From the NCBI GenBank assembly GCA_947625515.1, contig CANQOO010000007.1, positions 1 to 57,338 on the forward strand: a stretch of DNA of 57,338 bases. Reading direction: 5' to 3'. The translations under genes and the position numbers were made by a program. Shown piece after piece: positions 17,931 to 25,826 of this stretch. Numbering within the stretch: the stretch's first letter is position 1; each line of letters opens with the position of its first letter. The notes beneath the pieces were generated by a model. It saw only the letters and a list, made by a program, of their open reading frames with translations. It was not told the origin of the DNA and made no database searches. The stretch comes from an uncultured Clostridia bacterium. Its GTDB lineage: Bacteria; Bacillota; Clostridia; Christensenellales; UBA1242.

Positions 17931-19265
17931 TTATCTGTCTTTGCGGCGATAGTCAACCACAACCTCAGTTTTTTGTTTTTTCTTCTTTTCGTCAAGTTCA
18001 TTCCATTTCTTCACAACAAAAGTTGTCAGCGGGGTGAGGGCAAGCATCATCAACTGCCCAACAATCAGATAGATTGCGAACAAACTTGTGTACATGAAGG
18101 TGAAAATTCCAATGATAAGCGGCATAACGAAATACATTGCAATGCTCTGCTTTTGTTTTGGCTCACCTTTCTTTCTCATCAAGAAATTTGACAGCCACAT
18201 TGAAAGCACGGATGTTGCCACCGCAATGATTGTGAGGATGTAATATCCATTCACGCCAAGAGCGTCTTTGTCAATGCCGGCAACGACATTTTTGAAGATT
18301 GTGCCTTCAAAATCATTTTTCTCTTCGGCAAGTTTTTCGTCCTCGGAATAGAACGCCTGCATGTAGGACTTAATTTCGGACTCTGTGAAAAGCGGGCTTG
18401 TTGGGCTTTCCGGTTTATAGATGTTCTTAATCCACAAAAAGCCTTCCTGCTCTGCCTTATATTGCTCATTCACAAGTTCTTCCGCTGCGGTCTTCAACGC
18501 CACGCTCAATTTAGTTGGGGCATAGTCAGGGGCCTCAATTTTAGGAGTTTCCGTTTCAGGCTCTTCCTCATCGGCAGACGCTTCTGGCTGCTCAACTTTG
18601 GCAGGCTCTTCAACATATGTCTTAACAAGCCTCCACACTGCTTCATTGTCGTTTGCAAGATTTTCATCAAACTCCACCGCAGTGGTGCTTGCAACATCCT
18701 CGCCAGCCTTAAAGACAGAAAGTTTCAGTTGTCTCGCACCAGTCTCCAATTCCACAATTTCTACTTTCAGGCTGTCGCCCTCGGCAAAATCGACATCGTC
18801 AGCAATGCTGTTGAGATTGATGACATTGGCATAGATGTTTTTCATGTCTTGATATTTTTCCACAATGTTGAAGTTTGAAACTGCCTGCAAGGAATTCCAA
18901 AGTGTCAAAAACACCGTAAATTGCAACACAAGTGCCACCAGCATCGGCAGGCAGCTGCCCATCATGTTGAATTGATATTTTTTATATATCTCGTTTGTCT
19001 TTTTTTGCAGTGTGGCGGGGTCATTGCCATATTTTGCCTTAACCGCGTCCAGTTCTGGCTTCATTTTATTGTTGATGTCGGCATTTTTCATTGTCACTTT
19101 TTTGTTGACAATGTCCACAAGTGCAAACAACAGCCTAACAATGACGGCAATCAAAATCACCGCCAAAATGTATGTGCCAAGTGCACCCTTAAACGCCTCC
19201 AAAATGGATTGCCACATTCCCTGAGGCTGTTTAAGTGTGACAAGCAAAGTGCTTACAAAATCCAT
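17931..19265 (-). CDS. yidC: Membrane protein insertase YidC with a large extracytoplasmic insertion
   Basis: This 444-residue insertase places proteins in the cytoplasmic membrane with or without Sec. The order of segments is: TM1 about 30-52 with the conserved Arg in AVIVRLLF; a cytoplasmic hairpin (NNKMKPELDAVKAKY...IYKKYQFN); TM2 about 100-128; a 200-residue outside region (129-340) with an acidic stretch ADEEEPETETPK; TM3 about 345-368; and the last hydrophobic pair about 380-430 before a basic tail. The usual loop between TM2 and TM3 is far shorter, so the insertion is a peculiarity. AAGGAG lies seven bases before the ATG. The start overlaps the end of yidD by 13 bases. Confidence 0.93.
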   Translation of the reverse strand: MDFVSTLLVTLKQPQGMWQSILEAFKGALGTYILAVILIAVIVRLLFALVDIVNKKVTMKNADINNKMKPELDAVKAKYGNDPATLQKKTNEIYKKYQFNMMGSCLPMLVALVLQFTVFLTLWNSLQAVSNFNIVEKYQDMKNIYANVINLNSIADDVDFAEGDSLKVEIVELETGARQLKLSVFKAGEDVASTTAVEFDENLANDNEAVWRLVKTYVEEPAKVEQPEASADEEEPETETPKIEAPDYAPTKLSVALKTAAEELVNEQYKAEQEGFLWIKNIYKPESPTSPLFTESEIKSYMQAFYSEDEKLAEEKNDFEGTIFKNVVAGIDKDALGVNGYYILTIIAVATSVLSMWLSNFLMRKKGEPKQKQSIAMYFVMPLIIGIFTFMYTSLFAIYLIVGQLMMLALTPLTTFVVKKWNELDEKKKKQKTEVVVDYRRKDR

Positions 19266-19567
19266 ATGTTCTCTCCTTTAATGTTGATTGGCACGGGGTC
19301 AAGCCCTCTTCTTTTCTGCCACGGCACGCACCTAAAAAGCCGTTTCAGTCCCAGCCAGCCGCCCTTAAAAACACCAAATTCCTTGACTGCCAAAACCATA
19401 TAGTTTGAGCAGGTCGGCACAAAGATGCAGCAGTGCGGCAAAAGTGGCGAAATGCAAAATTTGAAAAAATAAACCGGCAGCAAGCAAATATGTTTAACAC
19501 CATTTTTCAGCCAGTGCTTTTTCTGAGCTGGGGGTTGCGTGCCGCGTTCTTTTTCGTCAGTTTTCAA
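19253..19567 (-). CDS. yidD: Membrane protein insertion efficiency factor YidD
   Basis: A small membrane-associated protein that aids YidC/Sec insertion. The family core is complete: YFFKFCISPLLP, then the Cys-containing CIFVPTCSNYMVLAVKEFGVFKGGWLGLKRLFRC and P-W...GLDPVP. No ATG is available. I chose the TTG at 19567, preceded by AAGGGAAG, giving 104 residues; a TTG at 19603 would add 12 residues and lengthen the overlap with rnpA. The gene overlaps rnpA at its 5' end and yidC at its 3' end. Confidence 0.9.
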   Translation of the reverse strand: MKTDEKERGTQPPAQKKHWLKNGVKHICLLPVYFFKFCISPLLPHCCIFVPTCSNYMVLAVKEFGVFKGGWLGLKRLFRCVPWQKRRGLDPVPINIKGENIWIL

Positions 19568-19901
19568 CTTTCTTCCCTTGACATTTTTTTTCAAACTTTC
19601 CAAACAAGTATTCCACTTGTTTTTTCAGTGTGGCATAATCCAAAGCGGTGGCGTTTTCTTTTGCCATCAAAACATAGTTGAAATGCCCCGGCACGGGAAA
19701 GTTTCTCACAATTTCACGCAGGCGGCGTTTCAGCAAATTTCTTTTGTTGGCCTTGCCAAGTTTTTTGCTGATGGAAAAGCCAATTTTATAGTCGCTGAAT
19801 TTGCTCTTAACCACAAAAAGAGTGAAGTTCTCGGTATGCACCCTTTCACCCTTTTTGTAGATATAACTAAATTGGCTGTTCTTTTTCAGTCTGTGGTCCA
19901 T
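19557..19901 (-). CDS. rnpA: Ribonuclease P protein component
   Basis: This 114-residue basic protein binds the catalytic RNA of RNase P for 5' maturation of tRNAs. It shows LKKNSQFSYIYKKGERV, the Phe-rich strand ENFTLFVVKSK, IGFSISKKLGKANKRNLLKRRLRE (the RNR-type motif) and NYVLMAKENA. It starts nine bases after rpmH, the standard arrangement. Confidence 0.96.
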   Translation of the reverse strand: MDHRLKKNSQFSYIYKKGERVHTENFTLFVVKSKFSDYKIGFSISKKLGKANKRNLLKRRLREIVRNFPVPGHFNYVLMAKENATALDYATLKKQVEYLFGKFEKKCQGKKVEN

Positions 19902-19910
19902 AGAAAAACC

Positions 19911-20045
19911 TTAAGCAGAGATTTTCTTTCTTCCTCTGTTTCTTCTTCTTTTCAAAACATTTCTTCCGCCCTTAGTTTTCATTCTTTCGCGGAAGCCATG
20001 AACTTTGCTTCTTTGACGTTTTTTTGGTTGATAAGTTCTTTTCAT
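19911..20045 (-). CDS. rpmH: 50S ribosomal protein L34
   Basis: A 44-residue protein starting [18 protein letters not shown], followed by [13 protein letters not shown] and an Arg/Lys-rich tail ending ISA. This is the textbook L34 sequence. AGGAG lies seven bases before the ATG. It is the first gene of the rpmH-rnpA-yidD-yidC operon. Confidence 0.97.
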   Translation of the reverse strand: MKRTYQPKKRQRSKVHGFRERMKTKGGRNVLKRRRNRGRKKISA

Positions 20046-20099
20046 AATTTTCTCCTAATTTCTTTTGCAAAATTTCCTGCTGCAAAAAGTTTCTGTGAT

Positions 20100-20128
20100 A
20101 TTATAAAGGAAAAAAAACAATTTGTCAA
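20100..20128 (-). promoter_or_regulatory. rpmH operon promoter
   Basis: On the minus strand TTGACA (20123-20128), a 17-base spacer and TATAAT (20100-20105): a full consensus promoter. The leader to rpmH is about 48 bases. Confidence 0.88.
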
Positions 20129-20297
20129 CCTTCCGCATCCGATTTTTAAGGAATTTTTCATTCTTTTTTGTCAAAAGAAAGAAAAGATTTGCAAAAATCA
20201 TCAATCGTGTTTGGCTCGCAAGGGAAATCCTAAATGGTTTTCAAATGAATGGTCTTCAAAAAATTTTTCAAATGCTCAGAAGAAATTCAAAAATCTG

Positions 20298-20396
20298 ACT
20301 GAAAATTTTAAATTAGAAGAGATTAAAAAAATTAACTGAAAATTTTATATCGAAGGAATTAAAAAATTTGATTAAAAATTTTAAAAGAGAAAAAAA
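20298..20396 (+). repeat. Degenerate AT-rich tandem repeat, period 36-37 bp
   Basis: Units starting at 20298, 20335 and 20371 share (ACTG)AAAATTTTA, then GAAG(A/G)(G/A)ATTAAAAAA. The third copy is the most diverged. It lies in the 460-bp gap between the rpmH promoter and the next plus-strand gene. No gene is seen in the rest of the gap. Confidence 0.55.
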
Positions 20397-20442
20397 ATAC
20401 CAATTTTTCCAAAAAAAATTTAAAAAATTTTAACATTTCCTC

Positions 20443-20470
20443 TTGACATGTCGAAATTTCATGATATAAT
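20443..20470 (+). promoter_or_regulatory. Consensus promoter of the 114-residue protein gene
   Basis: TTGACA (20443-20448), a 16-base spacer and TATAAT (20465-20470). The leader is about 29 bases and includes AAAAGGAG. Confidence 0.85.
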
Positions 20471-20505
20471 TTGTTCACCAAAAAAAAATAAAAAGGAGAA
20501 TATAT

Positions 20506-20850
20506 ATGAAAAACAACATCGAAGAAGAACTTGGAATCACTGGAAACAAAAAAGTCGGACTTAGGAAATTGGCTTGCCGTCTTGGACAACGCAATATAGA
20601 CAATCCTAACAGAGACCGCAAACAGAAATTGCCTCGCTGGCAGAAAACTATTGCCGAAAGAAGACATGCAAAAACGGCAGCTGATAACAAAGCAGAAATT
20701 GACGAAAACGCTTTCACAAACTATATTTTGGAAGCAGAAAAACAAGCATCAGTCCGTGAAACATATTCTGACAAAGTTAGGGTTGACCACACCTTCACAA
20801 AAGAATATGAAAAGATTCTTGTTGAACAAAACATTGAACTTGGCAAATAA
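20506..20850 (+). CDS. Small basic protein of unknown function
   Basis: I do not recognise this 114-residue protein. It is highly charged and has no membrane segment, Cys pair or signal peptide: a basic N-terminal half (GLRKLACRLGQRN...DRKQKLPRWQKTIAERRHAKTA) and a mixed-charge helical C-terminal half. The basic half could bind nucleic acid. It is its own transcription unit, with a consensus promoter, a good ribosome binding site and a strong terminator, placed between rpmH and dnaN on the strand opposite to both. Small genes between rpmH and dnaA/dnaN are unusual, so the location beside the origin is notable. Confidence 0.8.
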   Translation: MKNNIEEELGITGNKKVGLRKLACRLGQRNIDNPNRDRKQKLPRWQKTIAERRHAKTAADNKAEIDENAFTNYILEAEKQASVRETYSDKVRVDHTFTKEYEKILVEQNIELGK

Positions 20851-20893
20851 TGCAAACACGACACGACTTTCAAGTTGGTCGTGAGAAAATATT

Positions 20894-20931
20894 AAAAACA
20901 CCATCGCTCAATCACGGTGGTGTTTTTGTTT
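20894..20931 (+). terminator. Terminator of the 114-residue protein gene
   Basis: AAAAACACCATCG (20894-20906) pairs with CGGTGGTGTTTTT (20915-20927) with one G-U pair, followed by more T residues. The rest of the gap to 21205 holds no gene. Confidence 0.9.
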
Positions 20932-21152
20932 TATCTTATTTTGCTTTTTATGTTTCATTCTTTGGTCTTGCATTGCTTATCGTTGTTTTTTTTACATAAG
21001 GCAAGACGTTAACGCTCTTAATTTTTAAAGCACAAATGAAATAGAGCAAATTGTCAAATAAAATTCCGTCAACTCACTTCTTTATATCATATTGCCTCAA
21101 AACCTTTGCACATCAAGCATTTCACAAAGACCTTAATTTCCTTTCAAACTTG

Positions 21153-21168
21153 CATTTCGCGTGAATCA
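21153..21168 (+). other. Degenerate parS-like sequence
   Basis: CATTTCGCGTGAATCA matches the parS consensus at 12 of 16 positions and keeps CGTGAA. It lies just downstream of dnaN between the arms of a longer inverted repeat (ATTTCACAAA near 21119 and TTTGTGAAAT near 21170). Binding by ParB is uncertain. Confidence 0.3.
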
Positions 21169-21205
21169 TTTGTGAAATTTCAATAACAACCTTTCACAAG
21201 AAGTT

Positions 21206-22306
21206 TCAGCCAATCATTCTCACTGGGAGGATGAGATACAAAAATTCGTCGCCCTCAACTGGCACAATAACACACGGATTGGCAGGGGCATTAAAGCAAA
21301 TTTTCACAAATTCGTCTGTGTTTGCACGCAAATTTTCGATGAAATATCTTGCATTAAATGCAATCAAAAGTTCTTTGCCTGTGGTGTTGACTGGCACGTT
21401 TTCTTTGACATTTCCAAGTTCGGAATTTGATGTGATGCACAAATTCTTCTCTTTGACATCAAATTTCACACAATTGCCCTGTCCCACTTTGGAAAGAAGG
21501 GATGCTCTTTCAAGGGCGTCGGCAAACTGGTCTTTGTTCACAACGCAAATGGTCTCATAATTTGCCGAAATGATTTGCTTATAGTTGACAAAATCGCCTT
21601 CAAGCAGCCTTGATGTGAGTTTTGTGTCGCCAAAGTCAATCATTATGGTGGACTTATCCACATACACGTTGATGATGTCGTCACTATCATCCAAAAGTCT
21701 GGAAATTTCGTTCAAACTCTTTGCTGGCACAACAAAACTTTCTGTGATGTTTGAAATGACCGGCTTCTTAACTTTTGCAAGGCGATATCCATCCAATGCA
21801 ATGGCGTTTATCTCGTTTCCGTTCAGGTCCAAAAGCACACCTTTCAAAATTGGGCGGCTGTCGTCAACTGCCACCGAAAAAATGGTTTTGGAGATGAGGG
21901 TTTTGAGATTTTTCTTGGAAATTCCAAAGAAATGCTCCCCTTCCACCTGCTTAAAATCCGGATATTCCTGTGCGTTATAGCACTGGATTATCGACTGGCT
22001 GTCGTCATATTTGATGATAAGCTGATTTTTGTCGTTCACTTCAAGTTCAATCATCTCGTTGGTCAATTTCTTGATAAACTCGGTGATAAACTTGCCTGGC
22101 ACAACTGCTTCACCTTCTTCCTTGATGTTTGCCTTAATCTTTTTCTTGATGGAAAGTTCTGTGTCTGTGGCGGAAAGTGTGAGAGCGTCATCCTCGGCAA
22201 CAAGTTTGATGCCTTCCAAAATCGGATTGGTGATTTTGTTTGAAATGGCCTTGCTCACACTCAAAAACGCATCAGAAAGTTCAATCCCGTGGCAACTTAC
22301 AATCAT
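21206..22306 (-). CDS. dnaN: DNA polymerase III beta subunit (sliding clamp)
   Basis: This 366-residue protein forms the ring-shaped clamp that holds DNA polymerase III on its template. The sequence has the three-domain clamp pattern: an N-terminal LSDAFLSVSKAISNKITNPILEGI, central ILKGVLLDLNG and LDGYRLAKV, and a C-terminal FLYLILPVRM. The ATG at 22306 is chosen because AAGGAG lies six bases upstream and the start MIVSCHGIEL fits the family length; an upstream TTG in frame is ignored. It is downstream of dnaA across the origin spacer and has its own promoter. Confidence 0.97.
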   Translation of the reverse strand: MIVSCHGIELSDAFLSVSKAISNKITNPILEGIKLVAEDDALTLSATDTELSIKKKIKANIKEEGEAVVPGKFITEFIKKLTNEMIELEVNDKNQLIIKYDDSQSIIQCYNAQEYPDFKQVEGEHFFGISKKNLKTLISKTIFSVAVDDSRPILKGVLLDLNGNEINAIALDGYRLAKVKKPVISNITESFVVPAKSLNEISRLLDDSDDIINVYVDKSTIMIDFGDTKLTSRLLEGDFVNYKQIISANYETICVVNKDQFADALERASLLSKVGQGNCVKFDVKEKNLCITSNSELGNVKENVPVNTTGKELLIAFNARYFIENLRANTDEFVKICFNAPANPCVIVPVEGDEFLYLILPVRMIG

Positions 22307-22347
22307 TTTCTTCTCCTTCAAGTCTTTGCGACTTCTCTTACGCTTTC

Positions 22348-22376
22348 ATTATAGCACTTTCGCCAAAACATTCCAA
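22348..22376 (-). promoter_or_regulatory. dnaN promoter
   Basis: On the minus strand TTGGAA (22371-22376), a 17-base spacer and TATAAT (22348-22353). The leader is about 35 bases. Confidence 0.75.
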
Positions 22377-22499
22377 CAAATTTTCAAACAAATTGTTCTC
22401 ATTTCAAAAATTTTTCCTTCCCGGCAATTTCCTCCCACTCAAATTTCTTTTCATACATTTTTCTTGTTGCCAAACTTTTCTTTTATAACTTCCGCGACC

Positions 22500-22956
22500 T
22501 TTCCTTTATAATATTAAAATAACAAAAAAATTATAAAAAATAATATTCAAAAAAATTTTAGCAAGAAAAATATTGAAAAAATAAACAAAAAAAATAATAA
22601 AATAGCAAAATAAAATAGAAAAAAAATGAAATAAGCAAATAAAAACGCATATTTTTTAATATATTTTTCAAATCACAAAAATTTGCTTGTCAAGAAAATA
22701 TGCCAAATATTTATTCCCCTGTGTTTATCGCGTGAAAAAAGATATTAAAAAAAATAATGTGAGCACCTGCGGCACCCACTTTTTATGTTATTTTTTATTT
22801 TTTTTAAGTTATTATTATATTTATTAGGGCTGTGGAAATGTTGATAACTTTTTGAAATATTTTGCAAACCCCAAAATGTGGTCAAAAATTGTCCGAAAAA
22901 TCACAAGATATTGTGTGTGGCAGTTGCCCGGACGAATGTGGACAAGTTGTGGGAAG
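22500..22956. other. oriC: Chromosomal replication origin (oriC), AT-rich unwinding region
   Basis: The dnaA-dnaN spacer contains a stretch at about 22500-22820 that is almost entirely A and T, with long A runs on the plus strand. It is followed by a DnaA-box cluster (22831-22993) adjoining the dnaA end. This matches the Gram-positive pattern of boxes next to an AT-rich unwinding element. Further weak TGTGG words at 22831-22839 and 22877-22885 may add DnaA contacts. Gene orientation on both sides switches here. Confidence 0.85.
22937..22945 (-). promoter_or_regulatory. DnaA box (one mismatch)
   Basis: The minus strand reads TTGTCCACA against the consensus TTATCCACA. Confidence 0.7.
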
Positions 22957-22965
22957 TTATCCACT
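22957..22965 (+). promoter_or_regulatory. DnaA box (one mismatch), overlapping the dnaA stop
   Basis: TTATCCACT. Its first three bases are the complement of the dnaA stop codon. Confidence 0.7.
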
Positions 22966-24306
22966 TGTCAACATATTTCGAATGTTATCCACAAGCGTCT
23001 GAGTTTTCTTGTTAACTTTCAATTCTTCCGTAATCTTGTCGCGGCTGTGCATGATGGTGGTGTGGTCACGTCCGCCAAAAAGTTTTCCAATGTTCACAAG
23101 TGGAAGATTGAGAATTTCGCTGATAAGATATATGGCAATCATGCGAGGCTCCACAATCTCTTTGTTCTTCTTCTTGCCGGTGATGTCGTTGTAGGAAACG
23201 TTGAAGTAGTCGCAAACGGTGGAGATGATTCTGTCCGGCGTGAGGTCGTTTTTAAGTTCTTCCTTCTGATTTTTGAAAATTTCCTGAGCCTCTTCCATCG
23301 TGGCAACCTTTTTGCCGGAGAGGGTTGCAAGAAAATACACTTCCGAAAGTTTTCCTTCCAAGTCGCGGACACTGCTGTCCACATGCTCGGCAATATATTC
23401 AATCACGTCGTCCTCAACATAATATTTTTCGAGTTGGCTTTTCTTTTGCAAAATGGCAATGCGGGTTTCAATCTCTGGCTTTTGAATGTCGTGAATAAGT
23501 CCGCTGGAAAAACGGGAGCGAAGGCGGTCCTCCAAAGTGGAAATTTCCTTTGGCGGACGGTCGGAGCAGATGATGACCTGCTTGTTGCTCATGATAAGGT
23601 CGTTGAATGTGAGGAAAAACTCTTCCTGAGTTTCTTTTTTGTTTGAAATAAGTTGAATATCGTCCACCATCAGCACGTCAAGGTTGCGATATTTCCCGCG
23701 AAATTCCATCACTGCCTGCGTTTTGGATGGCGATTGAAGAGAGGAAATATAGTCGCTGGTGAACTTTCCAAACGGCACATATTCCACTTTAAGCTCTGGA
23801 TTATTTTCGCGGATGAAGTTGCCGATGGCGTGCAAAAGGTGCGTCTTTCCAAGCCCGACTCCGCCATATATGAAAAGAGGGTTATATCTTTTCCCCGGAT
23901 GTTCTGCCACCGTGCGGGCGGCAGCATAGACAAACTGATTGCTCTTGCCCACAACAAAGTTGTCAAACGTGAATTTTTCCACAAACGGATTTTTCTCTTC
24001 CTTTTTTGCGGACTGAGTTTGTGCCACCTTGCTGCTTTTAAGAAATTCCATCTCTTCATTTTGGTCCAGCACCACAATTTTCAGTGGTCTGCCCACGACC
24101 TCAAAACAGCAGTCGCCAATGGCATCCAAAAAATTTCGCAAAATTTGATTTTTTGCCGAAACGCTCTGTGCGGCAATTACAAAATTGTCTTGGTCGTCAA
24201 TTTCAAGCGGTTTGATGGTCTTTATCCAAAGCATGAAAGAAACGGATGAAACACGCAGTTCAAGTTTTTCCAAGACTTGCTGCCAAATGAATGAAATGTC
24301 TTGCAT
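22957..24306 (-). CDS. dnaA: Chromosomal replication initiator protein DnaA
   Basis: This 449-residue initiator binds DnaA boxes and opens the origin. Domain I is residues 1-80 (ISFIWQQVLEKLELRVS). A short linker follows, then the AAA+ domain with Walker A GGVGLGKTH near 147-155, Walker B VLMVDDIQ and ERFSSG-like arginine-finger regions. Domain IV has the DnaA signature GGRDHTTIMHSRDKI near residue 410. The ATG at 24306 follows GGGAGAG; an earlier ATG in frame would add 12 hydrophobic residues and is less likely. The 3' end carries DnaA boxes. Confidence 0.98.
   Translation of the reverse strand: MQDISFIWQQVLEKLELRVSSVSFMLWIKTIKPLEIDDQDNFVIAAQSVSAKNQILRNFLDAIGDCCFEVVGRPLKIVVLDQNEEMEFLKSSKVAQTQSAKKEEKNPFVEKFTFDNFVVGKSNQFVYAAARTVAEHPGKRYNPLFIYGGVGLGKTHLLHAIGNFIRENNPELKVEYVPFGKFTSDYISSLQSPSKTQAVMEFRGKYRNLDVLMVDDIQLISNKKETQEEFFLTFNDLIMSNKQVIICSDRPPKEISTLEDRLRSRFSSGLIHDIQKPEIETRIAILQKKSQLEKYYVEDDVIEYIAEHVDSSVRDLEGKLSEVYFLATLSGKKVATMEEAQEIFKNQKEELKNDLTPDRIISTVCDYFNVSYNDITGKKKNKEIVEPRMIAIYLISEILNLPLVNIGKLFGGRDHTTIMHSRDKITEELKVNKKTQTLVDNIRNMLTSG
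22985..22993 (+). promoter_or_regulatory. DnaA box (perfect), inside the dnaA 3' end
   Basis: TTATCCACA is an exact consensus match, within codons for the last residues of DnaA. Confidence 0.85.
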
Positions 24307-24363
24307 ACAGCTCTCCCACAAAAAAATCAGAAAATCTGACAAAAAGCCAAAAATTCTAACATT

Positions 24364-24392
24364 ATTATATCAAACATTTTAAAATAAGTAAA
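24364..24392 (-). promoter_or_regulatory. Probable dnaA promoter
   Basis: On the minus strand TTTACT (24387-24392), a 17-base spacer and TATAAT (24364-24369), giving a leader of about 50 bases. No DnaA box is seen in this dnaA-recF spacer. Confidence 0.5.
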
Positions 24393-24553
24393 ACAAAAAT
24401 GTCAAGCAGGATATCCGAAAAAAGATGTTTTTGAGGCAAATTCTTCAAGAAGTGGGATTCAGCATAAACAAAATTTGAAAAGCGAAAATAAAGATTGTTT
24501 TTTTTACAAGGCGTCGGAAAAACTGCGGCGTTAAAAAGATTTGGCAATAAAGT

Positions 24554-24582
24554 TTGGAAAAAAGAGAAATTTGTGATAAAAT
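24554..24582 (+). promoter_or_regulatory. recF promoter with start point on the GTG (leaderless geometry)
   Basis: TTGGAA (24554-24559), a 17-base spacer and TAAAAT (24577-24582), then six bases to the GTG at 24589. The predicted +1 is the first base of the start codon. No ribosome binding site is present. Confidence 0.65.
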
Positions 24583-24588
24583 AAGTGT

Positions 24589-25695
24589 GTGAAAATAAGT
24601 GAGCTGGAAATTAAGAATTTCAGAAACTACAAAAGCCTCAAAGTGTCGTTTGACGAGAAGGTGAATGTTTTCATTGGCAAAAATGCCCAGGGCAAAACCA
24701 ATCTTTTGGAGAGCATTTTTTGTTGTTGCATAGGCAAAAGTTTCAAAAACTGCAAAGATAAGGAACTGATTTTGTGGGGACAGGATGCCGCTTCCGTCAA
24801 AATGACGGCGGAAAAGAAATTTCGCGATGTGAAGGTGGAAATTTTTTATGACCGCTCTCGAAAAAAAACTGTCAAAATCAACTCGCTTCCAATCAAGCGG
24901 CTTGGTGAACTTATTGGCGAGGTGAATGTTGTTTTTTTCAGCCCGCAAGAACTTAAACTTGTCAAAGAAAGTCCGGAGCAAAGGCGGACGTTTATGGATA
25001 TCGACATAAGCCAGCAAAGCAGGAGATATTTCTATCAACTTTCCCGCTATGAAAAAATTTTGGCAAACAGGAACAAACTTTTCAAAATTTGCAGCACTCT
25101 TGATGCGGTGAAGGAAACGATTGACATTTGGGACAGGGCACTTGTTTCGTCGGCAAAAATTTTGGCGTTTGAGCGTCAGAAATTTGTGCAAGAAATTTTG
25201 CCTTATGCACAAAAAGCACACAGTTTCATAAGCGGCGGAAAGGAAAATTTGCAACTTTCATATCGCTGCGGATGCGGCGTGCCGCTGGACGAAAATTTTG
25301 AAGAAAATATGGCAAAACTTCTTCGGAAAAATCTGGAAAAAGACTTCAAACTTGGCTACACCTCCATCGGGCCGCATCGCGATGACATAGACATCTTTTT
25401 GAACGATGTTGAGGTGAAAAATTTTGGCTCGCAGGGGCAGCAACGCACTGTGGCACTTTCGCTTAAACTTGCCGAACTTGAAAACATGAAAGCAAATTGC
25501 GGGGAATATCCAATTTTGCTTTTGGACGATGTTTTTTCCGAACTTGATGCCGAGCGTCAGGCAAGGCTTTTGAAGTTTGTCGGCCGCACTCAAACATTCA
25601 TCACTTGCACGGACGAACGAGAAATTGAAGGCACGCTTTTTCATGTGTCCGCAGGACAAGTCACAAAAATCGAGCGGCACACCCAAAAAAGATAG
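24589..25695 (+). CDS. recF: DNA replication and repair protein RecF
   Basis: This 368-residue SMC-like ATPase helps load RecA at gaps. It begins with GTG and continues KISELEIKNFRNYKSL. The Walker A motif GKNAQGKTNLLES lies at about residues 30-42, the signature GSQGQQRTVALSLKLAE near 285-300, and Walker B LLLDDVFSELDAERQ follows. It is transcribed divergently from dnaA, unlike the usual dnaA-dnaN-recF run, and the small S4-domain gene that often precedes recF is absent. Confidence 0.96.
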   Translation: MKISELEIKNFRNYKSLKVSFDEKVNVFIGKNAQGKTNLLESIFCCCIGKSFKNCKDKELILWGQDAASVKMTAEKKFRDVKVEIFYDRSRKKTVKINSLPIKRLGELIGEVNVVFFSPQELKLVKESPEQRRTFMDIDISQQSRRYFYQLSRYEKILANRNKLFKICSTLDAVKETIDIWDRALVSSAKILAFERQKFVQEILPYAQKAHSFISGGKENLQLSYRCGCGVPLDENFEENMAKLLRKNLEKDFKLGYTSIGPHRDDIDIFLNDVEVKNFGSQGQQRTVALSLKLAELENMKANCGEYPILLLDDVFSELDAERQARLLKFVGRTQTFITCTDEREIEGTLFHVSAGQVTKIERHTQKR

Positions 25696-25724
25696 TCTTT
25701 TGGCAAAAAATGACAGAATTTTTG

Positions 25725-25752
25725 TTGCAAATTGACGCACAAGTGATATAAA
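25725..25752 (+). promoter_or_regulatory. Promoter of the large CvpA-like gene
   Basis: TTGCAA (25725-25730), a 16-base spacer and TATAAA (25747-25752). The leader is about 68 bases. Confidence 0.5.
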
Positions 25753-25826
25753 ATAATGAAAACATTGGCAAAATAATTTTTGACAAAATTCATTTGCAAA
25801 TTCAGACGAAAAAAAGGAGAATAAAC

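Noticed and set aside
21119-21180. Inverted repeat ATTTCACAAA/TTTGTGAAAT downstream of dnaN as a terminator
   Set aside because: The arms are separated by more than 40 bases and no T run follows on the minus strand.
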